A stretch of 64,000 nucleotides of DNA from QWHO01 sp021404945 (GTDB lineage Bacteria > Vulcanimicrobiota > Xenobia > Xenobiales > QWHO01), in NCBI GenBank assembly GCA_963169765.1, contig CAUJEN010000082.1, forward strand, positions 19,256 through 83,255, read 5' to 3'. Position numbers and translations under genes: made by a program. Numbering within the stretch: position 1 is the stretch's first letter; the number at the start of each line of letters is the position of its first letter. The notes under the pieces are model-generated. The model made no database searches, was not told the DNA's origin, and was given only the letters and a program-made list of their open reading frames with translations. Positions 1-9,340 of the stretch are shown here, piece after piece.

Positions 1-2
1 TG

Positions 3-497
3 GTGGAGATCCTGGGCGAGTACCTCAAGCGCATGACGGCAGTGGTGTTGCAGAATAACGGCTCTATTTACGAGTACATCGGGGATGCCATTCTGGCTGT
101 CTTTCGCGATCGCCAGGACGGCAGCAGTGGAGCCGCCCAGTCGGTGCGAGCCGCCCTGGCCATGCACCACGAGCTTCAGATTTTCCAGGGCTCCTCGGCT
201 CACCCCGAGGTGAAGGCGATGCGTCAGGGGATCGGCCTCAATACGGGTCTGCTGGTGGACGGCAATATCGGGATGGAGGAGCGTGCCAAGCGAGCCGTGA
301 TCGGGGATACCGTGAACCTGGCCGCCCGTATTCAGGACCGATCTCGCGACGGCCGGCACACCTGCATCCTGGTGAGCCTGAGCACTTACGAGGCGACTCG
401 CGACGAGTTCGAGTTCGAGTTCTTTGGTGAGGAGATGTTCAAGGGCAAGAGCCAGCCCGAAAAGGTCTATGAAGTGCTGCACGAGCGGTCGCCATGA
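3..497 (+). CDS. Class III adenylate/guanylate cyclase catalytic domain, 5'-truncated by window edge
   Basis: Makes a cyclic nucleotide from ATP or GTP. The visible 164 residues are the C-terminal part of a class III cyclase homology domain: a YIGDAILAVF strand (metal-binding Asp region), then GIGLNTGLLVDGNIG and the signature VIGDTVNLAARIQ. The real gene starts upstream of the window; the GTG at position 3 is only the first in-frame codon seen. Any N-terminal sensor (GAF, CHASE, FHA, HAMP) is out of view, so the input signal is unknown. The gene ends with TGA at 495-497 and is followed by about 290 bp without an intact gene. Confidence 0.9.
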   Translation: MEILGEYLKRMTAVVLQNNGSIYEYIGDAILAVFRDRQDGSSGAAQSVRAALAMHHELQIFQGSSAHPEVKAMRQGIGLNTGLLVDGNIGMEERAKRAVIGDTVNLAARIQDRSRDGRHTCILVSLSTYEATRDEFEFEFFGEEMFKGKSQPEKVYEVLHERSP

Positions 498-532
498 ACA
501 AGGAAGCGCCGCTCGAAGGCGACGCTCTCAGA

Positions 533-637
533 TCAGCGGCTCGAGCGATGCAACCAGTAGATGCCTTCGAGCGCGATCGGATTCGAGGGCCCACAGGTAT
601 CTGCAGACGGCTCGTTGTTTTGGGACCGGGTATCCAT
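533..637 (-). pseudogene. Remnant related to the 102-aa small membrane protein at 2528-2836
   Basis: A 34-codon frame (ATG at 635-637) encodes SADTCGPSNPIALEGIY, which matches the segment SVDTYGPSNPTSLEGLY of the protein at 2528-2836 in the same order. Nothing resembling the membrane half of that protein follows; the frame stops at 533. I read this as the surviving N-terminal part of a duplicated gene, or a short member of the same family. The remainder of the gap 498-790 shows no other coding signal. Confidence 0.4.
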
Positions 638-790
638 AAGTTTGTCCTCACTGGGGCTCAGGCCGCGGTTTGTTGCTTGGTCCGCTTGCGCGGAACCAGT
701 CGAGTCAGCTTCGCGGCACCCGGCCAACTCGTTCTGCTCCAGTGATACTGCAGGAAGCCGGGCGGGAAGATGAATATTTTGTGACCATTC

Positions 791-1177
791 TCACAGCATC
801 TCGTCGATCATGCGCGAGCGCAGCTTTTTCCAGATCTCAGGCGGCAGGATCGAGCGAATCTCGAACAGCTCGTCCACCACACTCTGGTTGATCTGCATCT
901 GCAAGTCGTTGATCTCTCGCACCTTGGCGTTGACCGCCGCCTTGTCCGGCTGATCCTGGGCCAGATGCTGCAATAGCTCGAGGCGCCTGGCCTTGACCTG
1001 CAGCTGGATGGGCCCCCGAAGCTGCTTGTAGCGAGTGCGCACCTCGCGCACCTGCTGGCGTTGAGAGGCGGTCAGCCGCATGGGCCTATCGGGCGGGTCG
1101 AGAGGATCTTGTGCCGCCACCGGGGCGGCCAGCAAGAGCGCCACCACCAACAAGAGCCAGAGAGGCCGAACGGTCAC
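791..1177 (-). CDS. Spy/CpxP-like periplasmic protein of an ECF sigma operon
   Basis: A 128-residue protein with an N-terminal signal peptide (LLLVVALLLAAPVAA, cleavage probably before Q23) and a helical mature part. The mature part has an LTASQRQQVREVR segment resembling the LTxxQ motif of the Spy/CpxP/ZraP/CnrX family of small periplasmic chaperones and metal or stress sensors. It is the last gene of the sigma / anti-sigma operon; its GTG start overlaps the anti-sigma stop (GTGA), so it is translationally coupled. By analogy with CnrYXH-type systems it may sense envelope stress for the anti-sigma factor; the ligand is not evident. No His/Cys-rich metal site is visible. Confidence 0.7.
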   Translation of the reverse strand: MTVRPLWLLLVVALLLAAPVAAQDPLDPPDRPMRLTASQRQQVREVRTRYKQLRGPIQLQVKARRLELLQHLAQDQPDKAAVNAKVREINDLQMQINQSVVDELFEIRSILPPEIWKKLRSRMIDEML

Positions 1178-1722
1178 AGTCTCTCCAGCCAGTCCAGGTC
1201 GTCCTCCTCCGGGCCCGGATTGCCCAGGCCGCTCAGGTCGGGCAGGGTCAGCTCCTCGTCCTCGACCAGAGCCAGCAACTCAGGGTCGGGAACGGCTGGA
1301 AGGATATCTCCCTCGGTCAGGCGCTCGTCCGGCAGCACCTCGCTGTAGGTCACCTCCACCAACTTCTGGCCCTGGCTGTAGTCGCGCAGGGCCGGGTAGC
1401 CCACCAGCGCCAGCACCACCACCATGGAGGCCAGCGCCAGCGTCACCTGGGGCCGGAAGAAGCCTGCCAGCACCTCGCGCCAACCGGGCTTCGGGGCGGG
1501 CTCCTGGCGAATGCGCTCCCAGACCTGGGCCACGAAGGTGGGGGAGGGCTCGAGCTCGGGCCAGGCCGAGTCCATCGCCGAAAGAGCGCTCTCGAACAGG
1601 CTCAGCTCCTCGCGGCAGGCCTCGCAAACGTCACGGTGGGCGCAGAACGCCTGGCGCTCGGCCGGCTCGAGGGTGCCGTCGGTGAACTCCGAGAGGCGGT
1701 CTTGAAAGTCCTGGCAGTTCAT
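1174..1722 (-). CDS. Membrane-anchored zinc-finger anti-sigma factor
   Basis: 182 residues. The N-terminal half is a zinc-binding anti-sigma domain (zf-HC2 type) with H29-x3-C33-x2-C36 and Cys3/Cys27 nearby. A single hydrophobic segment at about residues 93-111 follows, then an acidic C-terminal tail rich in Leu, Glu and Asp. It should bind and hold the ECF sigma factor encoded immediately upstream. Starts with ATG preceded by GAGGAAAG, 8 bp after the sigma stop. The membrane topology suggests that the tail, together with the Spy-like protein, reads an envelope signal. Confidence 0.88.
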   Translation of the reverse strand: MNCQDFQDRLSEFTDGTLEPAERQAFCAHRDVCEACREELSLFESALSAMDSAWPELEPSPTFVAQVWERIRQEPAPKPGWREVLAGFFRPQVTLALASMVVVLALVGYPALRDYSQGQKLVEVTYSEVLPDERLTEGDILPAVPDPELLALVEDEELTLPDLSGLGNPGPEEDDLDWLERL

Positions 1723-1729
1723 GCTTTCC

Positions 1730-2380
1730 TCACCCCTTCAAATACGGGGACAACTTCTCCTTGAGGGCCAGTTTGGCCCGGTGTAATCGCGATTTGACGG
1801 CCGGGACCGAGAGCTTCAGGATCTCGGCGATCTCTTCATAGGACAGGTCCTGGAAGCGCTGCATCATGACGGCCTCGCGCTGCTCTTCGGGCAGCGAGAG
1901 CACCGCTTCGCGCACAACATCCCCCAACTCCTGGCGGGTGAGCAGCTCCTCGGCCGAGCCGGAGGGGTCCTGGATCTGGCGCAGGCTGTCCGGCTCGCCC
2001 TCCTTCATGGGGGCATCCAGGCTGGTGTTGCGCTTGTGGCGCACCTTGGCGCGCTCGTTGCGGCAGAGGTTCAAGGTGACCTGGTAGAGGTAGGTGAAGA
2101 ACTTGGCCCGGGCCTCGAAGCGGTCGGCGGCCCGATAGACGCGCAGAAAGACCTCCTGGGCCAGGTCCTCGGCCTCGACGGGGTCGCCGGTGAAACGATA
2201 GGTCAGATTCAGCACCGTCTTCTGGTATTTCCGGATGATGTTGCTGAAGGCCTCTGCATTGCCCGCCTTCACTTGCTGCATCCAGAGGACGTCTTCCTGG
2301 TCGCTCGTCAGGGCGCGTTCGGTCACTTCAGCCCTGCGCTTGACCAGCGGAATCGGGGCAGTGAGCACACTGGTTAACAA
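1730..2380 (-). CDS. ECF-family RNA polymerase sigma factor (RpoE-like)
   Basis: Sigma-70 region 2 is clear (DPVEAEDLAQEVFLRVYR, then FFTYLYQVTLNLCRNE). Region 4 carries the helix-turn-helix LSYEEIAEILKLSVPAVKSR, which reads the -35 element. There is no region 1 or 3, as in group 4 sigma factors. I set the start at the TTG at 2378-2380 because AAGGGAGGT lies 5 bases upstream; the frame stays open to a GTG at 2410. First gene of a three-gene operon with its anti-sigma factor, so probably autoregulated and released by envelope stress. Confidence 0.9.
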   Translation of the reverse strand: MLTSVLTAPIPLVKRRAEVTERALTSDQEDVLWMQQVKAGNAEAFSNIIRKYQKTVLNLTYRFTGDPVEAEDLAQEVFLRVYRAADRFEARAKFFTYLYQVTLNLCRNERAKVRHKRNTSLDAPMKEGEPDSLRQIQDPSGSAEELLTRQELGDVVREAVLSLPEEQREAVMMQRFQDLSYEEIAEILKLSVPAVKSRLHRAKLALKEKLSPYLKG

Positions 2381-2480
2381 AACAACCTCCCTTGCATGGC
2401 AGATGGACACTCCATCTGACCATCCAACCGGGGAGGTCAGGAAAAGTTTCTCGGTTTTTCCGGAAGACAGATGGCCCCCT

Positions 2481-2517
2481 CGAGGTGACGATCCGGACGG
2501 GCCGGATCGTCACCTCG
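2481..2517 (-). terminator. Perfect 16-bp hairpin downstream of the 2528-2836 gene
   Basis: Arms 2481-2496 and 2502-2517 are exact reverse complements around a 5-nt loop. It sits 10 bp beyond the stop codon of the minus-strand gene at 2528-2836, where a terminator is expected. There is no strong U tract, so it could equally block read-through or stabilise the 3' end. Confidence 0.6.
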
Positions 2518-2527
2518 CGCGGGGTGT

Positions 2528-2836
2528 CTAATGGCTCTCCCGGGCCGCCGCCATGAGTGCCAGACCGGCGAACATTGACCCGATCATGACTGGGGGACCC
2601 CAGGGACTCCCCAGAGCCGCCCCCACCATGATACCGGTCATCATTACGCCTACGCCCGCCATCGACATGGCTTCCCGCTTGCCCTGGGTAAAGGTCGGCC
2701 TGGTGTAGAGACCTTCCAGGGAAGTGGGATTGGAGGGCCCGTAGGTGTCCACAGACGCGCTCGACGTTGAGAACGACGAGCTCCCCCGCAGCAGCCCGGA
2801 GAATCCCCCGACCTGCGGAGCGGTGGCTATGGTCAT
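2528..2836 (-). CDS. Small Ser-rich-leader membrane protein, unknown function
   Basis: 102 residues. Begins MTIATAPQVGGFSG, followed by a Ser-rich stretch and DTYGPSNPTSLEGLY. The second half is hydrophobic and Gly/Met-rich, enough for two membrane passes (about 58-75 and 80-96). No signal peptide in the usual sense: the hydrophobic part is C-terminal. I do not recognise a family. The N-terminus fits the M-x-[IVL] plus disordered-leader pattern of other accessory proteins in this window. A partial copy of the DTxGPSNP segment occurs at 533-637. Confidence 0.65.
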   Translation of the reverse strand: MTIATAPQVGGFSGLLRGSSSFSTSSASVDTYGPSNPTSLEGLYTRPTFTQGKREAMSMAGVGVMMTGIMVGAALGSPWGPPVMIGSMFAGLALMAAARESH

Positions 2837-2969
2837 GATGTCTCCCTCCTGAGCCTCGAGGTCCTCCTCGTTGCTCGTGCAGCCCAGTTATAAACCGAAC
2901 CGCAGGTGGGGTACGTGAACCGGTTGTGACCATCCGGACAAGCCGCGCAATCGCCTGGGAAGGCAAACT

Positions 2970-3401
2970 CTAGTTCCCACCCGGCTCCCAGCGCGGCAGG
3001 CCGAGCTCGGGGCAGAAACGGCGCGGGAGCGGAGTGGGGTAGGGGAGCACGAACATTTCCAGCACCACCCCCACCCGCGACTCGAAGAAATGCCCTCCCA
3101 GCGCCTGGTAGTCAGCCCCCGAGAGCAGCACGTGAGCGTGCAGGAAGGGCTTCCCTTCGTGCACGCTGAGGTTGCCCTGCAGGCTGAGAAGCTCCCACAC
3201 GCCGCTCAGCACGCGTCTGTGGTAAGTCTTCTGCTCGAGGTCCCAGCAGCCGAGCTCGGGGTCTTGCAGGGCTCCGATGGCGGCCACCTGGGCGGCCACC
3301 AGGCCCTGCTCCAGGGCCAGTTGCTCCAGGCTGGCTCGCACCGGCTCGCCCCGGGTCAGGCTGACCAGCAGCCGACCGTCCGCTTCACGGTGAAACTTCA
3401 T
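2970..3401 (-). CDS. PPC (DUF296) domain DNA-binding-type protein
   Basis: 143 residues covering one plant-and-prokaryote-conserved (PPC/PCC) domain. The family signature is clear: a strand with SGVWELLSLQGNLS, then HAHVLLSGADYQALGGHFF and a closing VVLEMFVLP. Family members form trimers; in plants the domain accompanies AT-hooks, and in bacteria the role is mostly unassigned. No AT-hook is present here. It stands alone, so neither the genomic context nor the sequence gives a more specific role. Confidence 0.82.
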   Translation of the reverse strand: MKFHREADGRLLVSLTRGEPVRASLEQLALEQGLVAAQVAAIGALQDPELGCWDLEQKTYHRRVLSGVWELLSLQGNLSVHEGKPFLHAHVLLSGADYQALGGHFFESRVGVVLEMFVLPYPTPLPRRFCPELGLPRWEPGGN

Positions 3402-3465
3402 GCTAACGGGCGCTTCTGGCCGAGCCGAGGTGTCCCTGCCCGGGGCGAAGGGTCTTGTCTGAAGC

Positions 3466-4401
3466 TTACCAGCTCAGACCGTGTTTGCTTTGATACGCAG
3501 CGATGCGCTCGGCATTCTCGCGCTCCATCACCGAGAGCATCGAGTCCTGGTAGCCCTCGAAGGCGCGATACCAGCTCTGGGCCTCGAAGTGCTTGCGCAG
3601 CTCGGCGTCCTTGAACGGGCGACCATAGCGGGCGAAGATCTCATTGCGCATCAAGGTGAGCTCGCGGGCGCTGCGGCCCTTCAGGTCGGCCTCGGTCACA
3701 TCGCGCGCGGAACTCTCCGGGAGGATCCCGGCCCGGGTGGGAGTGTAGACCAGGCCCGCAACCTGCTCGGCCTCCCAGTCGGTCTGCACCCAGCTCAGGC
3801 GCTTGCCATCCGATTTGAGACCTGGCAAGGTCTCGAGCAGCTTGAAGCCGATCGGGTGGATGAACACCTCCAGCTTGCTCTCCTCCACCTTGCCCTGCCA
3901 GTTGCCTCCGCTGAACGTATAGCTGGCCTCGTGCTCGCCCCCCGCGACAGTGCCCACGGGGGCCACGTAGCGAACCCGCACCTTTCGCTGCTGGCCGGCC
4001 TGGAAGGGAACCTCCTTCACCCAGTGGGCCTCGTAGGTCTGGTCTTTGGTCAGTTGTACGATCTCGCGCCGGGCCTGGACCTTCTCGCCGTCCACCCAGG
4101 TCTCGAAGGCGAGAAACCCTGGCTTGTTGCCGAAGTCGTGAGGATCGATGTCGCCCCAGCCGCTCTCGGGAAAGCCCATGGTGACCTTCGTGGCTGCCCC
4201 GTGGTTTCGAAACGTGAAGTCGGCCGTCGCGAAGATCAGGCGCGGGTAGACCTCGAGGGTGACCTGCTCGCGCAGCATCTGCACCCCGGGATGCTCGCCT
4301 CCGGTGGCTACCAGAGAGCCTCCCACGCCGGAAAGGGAGCGATCGTTGGCCAGGACCGCCACGTTTAGAGCTAGAATCAACAGGAGGGCGGTTTTCTTCA
4401 T
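3466..4401 (-). CDS. Exported YARHG-domain protein
   Basis: About 311 residues. I start at the internal ATG (4399-4401) because MKKTALLLILALNVAVLA is a typical signal peptide. The central part is a beta-rich extracellular domain of unknown class. The C-terminus is a YARHG domain: LTLMRNEIFARYGRPFKDAEL, then HFEAQSWYRAFEGY. YARHG domains occur in exported proteins and probably bind peptidoglycan or other envelope components. Transcribed divergently from the small gene at 4474, with a short palindrome between them. Confidence 0.8.
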   Translation of the reverse strand: MKKTALLLILALNVAVLANDRSLSGVGGSLVATGGEHPGVQMLREQVTLEVYPRLIFATADFTFRNHGAATKVTMGFPESGWGDIDPHDFGNKPGFLAFETWVDGEKVQARREIVQLTKDQTYEAHWVKEVPFQAGQQRKVRVRYVAPVGTVAGGEHEASYTFSGGNWQGKVEESKLEVFIHPIGFKLLETLPGLKSDGKRLSWVQTDWEAEQVAGLVYTPTRAGILPESSARDVTEADLKGRSARELTLMRNEIFARYGRPFKDAELRKHFEAQSWYRAFEGYQDSMLSVMERENAERIAAYQSKHGLSW

Positions 4402-4410
4402 GCCCGGGCG

Positions 4411-4430
4411 TTCTTTCCCTGAGGAAAGAA
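4411..4430. repeat. 8-bp inverted repeat between divergent genes
   Basis: Arms 4411-4418 and 4423-4430 match perfectly around a 4-nt centre, 10 bp upstream of the YARHG gene start and about 45 bp upstream of the gene at 4474. It could be an operator or an mRNA 5' hairpin; no regulator is suggested. Confidence 0.4.
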
Positions 4431-4473
4431 ACCTGGCCCGGCTGACGACCAATCGGAGAAACGGAGGACTGCC

Positions 4474-4755
4474 ATGCGAGCCAAGCGTTGGGTGGACATC
4501 CTGTTCCTGGCCTCCATTCTAGGTCTGATCGCCGTCAGCGCCGGGATGCTCCGGCCCGAGCCTCCCCCGCAAGCCCAGGCTCCCCCCGCGCCGCCTCCGC
4601 CTGTGACTGCCTGCCTGACCTCCAGGCCAGCGACAGCCAAACTTACGCTGGCCTCGGGGGCAGAGATGGTGGCCGTCGTGCTCACGCCCGTGAACCTGCC
4701 CGCCTCCATCGTGGTGGGCTCGATGGGTCGCGAAACGGCCCGTCCCAAGGAGTGA
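4474..4755 (+). CDS. Small membrane-anchored Pro-rich protein
   Basis: 93 residues. One N-terminal membrane segment (about 8-26, ILFLASILGLIAVSAGML) is followed by a Pro/Ala-rich linker (PPPQAQAPPAPPPP) and a short, probably beta-rich, periplasmic tail. Start supported by GGAGG 8 bases upstream of the ATG. No recognised family. It ends 26 bp before engB and may be co-transcribed with it. Confidence 0.6.
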   Translation: MRAKRWVDILFLASILGLIAVSAGMLRPEPPPQAQAPPAPPPPVTACLTSRPATAKLTLASGAEMVAVVLTPVNLPASIVVGSMGRETARPKE

Positions 4756-4781
4756 GCTAGCTCGGCCCGAACAGCTCTGGC

Positions 4782-5359
4782 ATGAAGGTCAAAAAGGCCG
4801 AGCTCGTGACGAGCGCTCCCAGCCTGGTGCAGGCCCCCAATCTCGAGGGCATGCCCGAGGTCGCTCTGCTCGGTCGCTCCAATGTGGGCAAGTCAAGCTT
4901 CGTCAACAGCCTGCTGAACAACAAGAAGCTGGCCCGCGTCTCCAACACGCCCGGCAAGACCCGCCTGCTGAACTTCTTCAGGGTGGACGAGCGCTGGATG
5001 CTGGTGGACATGCCCGGCTATGGCTACGCCAAAGTCTCCAAGACCGAGCAGGCCCGCTGGGGCAAGACCATGAGCGAGTTCTTGGAAAAGCGCGAGAATC
5101 TGCGCCTGGCCGTTGTGCTGCTCGACATCCGCCACGGGCCTCAGAAGATCGACTTTGAGACGCTGGGACTTTTGGCCGAGATCGGCCTTCCGCGACTGAT
5201 CGTGCTCAACAAGGCCGACAAGCTCTCGCGCTCGCAGCAGATCAGAGCGGTCGGCGAGGCTGCCCGCAGCCTGGAGATGGCCCGCACCGACGTGCTGGCC
5301 TACTCCTGCCAGACCCACGCCGGGCGCGACGAGTTTCTGCGGGCCCTGGCCCCCTGGCT

Positions 5360-5372
<13 letters not shown>
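4782..5372 (+). CDS. engB: Ribosome biogenesis GTPase EngB (YsxC/YihA)
   Basis: GTPase needed for large ribosomal subunit assembly. All G motifs are present: G1 GRSNVGKSS at 31-39, G2/switch NTPGKT, G3 DMPGYGYA, G4 NKADK. Length 196 residues is normal for the family. Convergent with gnd, and the two coding regions overlap by 13 bp at their 3' ends (5360-5372), an unusually tight tail-to-tail packing that leaves no room for a terminator between them. Confidence 0.96.
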
Positions 5373-6814
<1,442 letters not shown>

Positions 6815-7000
6815 GGATTGCACCCTTTCTTTTCGCCGGAATGAAAGGCCGGTTCGCCGAAATCTACCCGGGCCCTGCGGCCACCGATTCTCAAGTCGTT
6901 GCCCTGGATAGGAGCCGCTGCTGCTGATTGGCCTTCCCCATCTTGCTCGAAACGGCGGTAGCCATGCCTTGCGAAACCCCGAGCCAGGGCCACGAAAAGG

Positions 7001-9340
7001 TTACTTGCTGATGGGGCCGACTTCGAGCACGATCTTGTTGATGGTCCCGTTATAGCGACCATGGGGAGTCAGGTAGCTCTCAGTGACGGGCGTACCCTCG
7101 TCAGTGCCCACGTCGGCTCCCTCGTCGGCCGAGAAGATGTTGGGCTGCGTCTGGTCAACGCGGCCCTGGCCGATTTCCTGGCCATTCATCGACAGGGTTA
7201 CGGTGCCGCCCTTGCCGAGGCCCCCACCGTCGTAGGCGAAATCCATCACCAGAGTAGCCTTTCCGGGCGCCAGCGGCAGCGTGGAGACCACTTGATAGCT
7301 CTTGAGCCCCAGCCAGTTGTAGGTAAAGCTCAGTTTGCCACCCCTGGTGTAGAAGCTCCAGCCGCCAAAGCGTCCTCCCTGACAAAGGATCACACCATCG
7401 GCGCTGGAGGGGACATCCACTTCGGCCGTGATCTTGAACGAGCGGTTCTTCATGTTGATGAAGGTGTTCTCCAGCATCCCGGTCATACCGGGGTAGAGCG
7501 TCTGCGACATTCGGCCGGCCAGGAGGTCCGGCCGCCCCACAAGCGAGGCATTGGTGCGCTCGAGGACGCGATCGTCGATAGGGAGCACGCGGTACTTGAT
7601 GGCCTCCGCAGTGAACAGCGCCTGCAACTCTTTTAGCTTCTCGGGGTTCTTGGCGGCCAGGTTGTTGGTCAGGCTCCAGTCGGTGCGGGTATCGTAAAGC
7701 TCCCACACATCCTCGGCCAGTCGATGGTCTGGTATTACCTTCCAGGGCGCCCGATGGACGGTCCCGGCCAGCCAGCCATCAGAATAGATGGCCCGGTTGC
7801 CGAAGATCTCAAAATACTGGGTGGTATGACGGCTGGGAGTCTGAGCCTGGTCCCAGGTGTAGAGCATACTGACCCCCTCGATGGGCGTCTGGACGACGCC
7901 GTTGACGGAAGTCGGTTGCGGAAGCCCGATCGCCTCCAGGATGGTTGGAGCAACGTCGATCACGTGATGGAACTGGGAGCGGAGGCCTTTGCTCTTGATG
8001 CGCCTGGGCCAGTTGATGACCAGCGGGTTGCGCGTGCCGCCAAAACTGGACGCGACTTGCTTGGTCCACTGGAACGGGGTGTCGCCCGCCACGGCCCAAC
8101 CGGCCGCGTAGTGGGGGTAGGACTTGCTGCCGCCCAGATCGTCGTAGCGCGCCAGGATGTCGGGCACCGCCTCGGCCACGTCGTTAAAATAGGTCATTTC
8201 GTTGAACAGACCGTTCATGCCACCCTCGGCACTGGCGCCATTGTCGCCTACCAGGTAGAAGATGAGCGTGTTCTCAAACTGGCCGGTATCCTTGAGCGAT
8301 TGAATGAGGCGGCCGATCTCGTGGTCGGTATAAGCGCCGAACCCGGCAAACACTTCCATCTGGCGCGAGAAGAGCGTCTTCTCGTGAGCTGTGAGCGCGT
8401 CCCAATCCTTGATCCCAGGCGGCTTGGGCGCCAGCCTGGTGCCGGCTGGAACGACGCCGAGCTTGATCTGGCGGGCCAGGGTCTTTTCGCGCAGTTTGTC
8501 CCAGCCGTCGTCGAACTGGCCTTTGTATCTGGCGATCCATTCAGCGGGTACGTGGTGCGGCGCGTGGGTGGCGCCCGGGGCGAAGTAGAGGAAGAACGGT
8601 CGGTCCGGGTCCATCGCGCGCACCGATCGCGTCCAGTTGATGGCCTGGTCGGTCATGTCTGTCATGAAGTGGTAGTCAGGATCGTCGGGAGTCTCGACGC
8701 GGGCCAGGCCGTCGAAGAGGAGCGGGGCCCACTGGTTCGTTTCCCCGCCGATGAAACCGTAGAACTTGTCAAAGCCCGAGCGGGTAGGCCAGCGATCGGT
8801 AGGTCCGGCGGCACTGGTCTCCCAGGCCGCTGTTTCGTGCGATTTTCCGAAGGCACCTGTGGCATAGCCGTTCAGGCGTAGCGTTTCCGCCAGAGGCGCT
8901 ACCGAGTTCGGGCGCATCCCGGTGTTGCCGGGGAAGGAGGTGGCAGTCTCGGTGATCGAGCCCATGTTGTTGGTGTGGTGATTGCGTCCGGTCAGCAGCG
9001 CGGCACGGGTGGGTGAGCAAAGGGCCGTGGTGTGGAACTGGTTGTAGCTGAGTCCCTGGTTGGCTAGCTCTTCCAGCGCTGGCATCTGGATGGGCCCGCC
9101 GAAGGCGCTGGCCTGTCCGAAGCCCATATCGTCGATCACGATGATGACGACGTTGGGGGCGCCCGAGGGCGCCTTCACCTGGAAGACGGGCGGTGCCTTG
9201 GCGTCGCGCGCGTCGAGCACAGTGCTGTGGGGCAGCTTGGGCCACGGGATGGGCAGCACCGTCCGGTCGGGCTCTTGAGCCGACGCGACCGCAATAAGTA
9301 TGAAGAACAGGGCCAGGACTCGCATTGTCCATCCATGCAT
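7001..9340 (-). CDS. Exported arylsulfatase (sulfatase S1, Cys-type)
   Basis: Hydrolyses sulfate esters outside the cytoplasm. Signal peptide MRVLALFFILIAVASAQ, then the sulfatase fold: VIIVIDDMGFGQ (metal Asp pair), and the formylglycine motif CSPTRAALLTG (Cys at about 103 from the MRV start). Cys must be converted by a formylglycine-generating enzyme or anaerobic maturase; neither is in the window. About 775 residues, with an extra C-terminal beta-sandwich (from about 600) that may bind the substrate. Two close starts are possible (9340 or 9325), and the frame stays open to 9427. It overlaps, in another frame on the same strand, the 3' extension of the TPR gene upstream. Confidence 0.93.
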   Translation of the reverse strand: MHGWTMRVLALFFILIAVASAQEPDRTVLPIPWPKLPHSTVLDARDAKAPPVFQVKAPSGAPNVVIIVIDDMGFGQASAFGGPIQMPALEELANQGLSYNQFHTTALCSPTRAALLTGRNHHTNNMGSITETATSFPGNTGMRPNSVAPLAETLRLNGYATGAFGKSHETAAWETSAAGPTDRWPTRSGFDKFYGFIGGETNQWAPLLFDGLARVETPDDPDYHFMTDMTDQAINWTRSVRAMDPDRPFFLYFAPGATHAPHHVPAEWIARYKGQFDDGWDKLREKTLARQIKLGVVPAGTRLAPKPPGIKDWDALTAHEKTLFSRQMEVFAGFGAYTDHEIGRLIQSLKDTGQFENTLIFYLVGDNGASAEGGMNGLFNEMTYFNDVAEAVPDILARYDDLGGSKSYPHYAAGWAVAGDTPFQWTKQVASSFGGTRNPLVINWPRRIKSKGLRSQFHHVIDVAPTILEAIGLPQPTSVNGVVQTPIEGVSMLYTWDQAQTPSRHTTQYFEIFGNRAIYSDGWLAGTVHRAPWKVIPDHRLAEDVWELYDTRTDWSLTNNLAAKNPEKLKELQALFTAEAIKYRVLPIDDRVLERTNASLVGRPDLLAGRMSQTLYPGMTGMLENTFINMKNRSFKITAEVDVPSSADGVILCQGGRFGGWSFYTRGGKLSFTYNWLGLKSYQVVSTLPLAPGKATLVMDFAYDGGGLGKGGTVTLSMNGQEIGQGRVDQTQPNIFSADEGADVGTDEGTPVTESYLTPHGRYNGTINKIVLEVGPISK

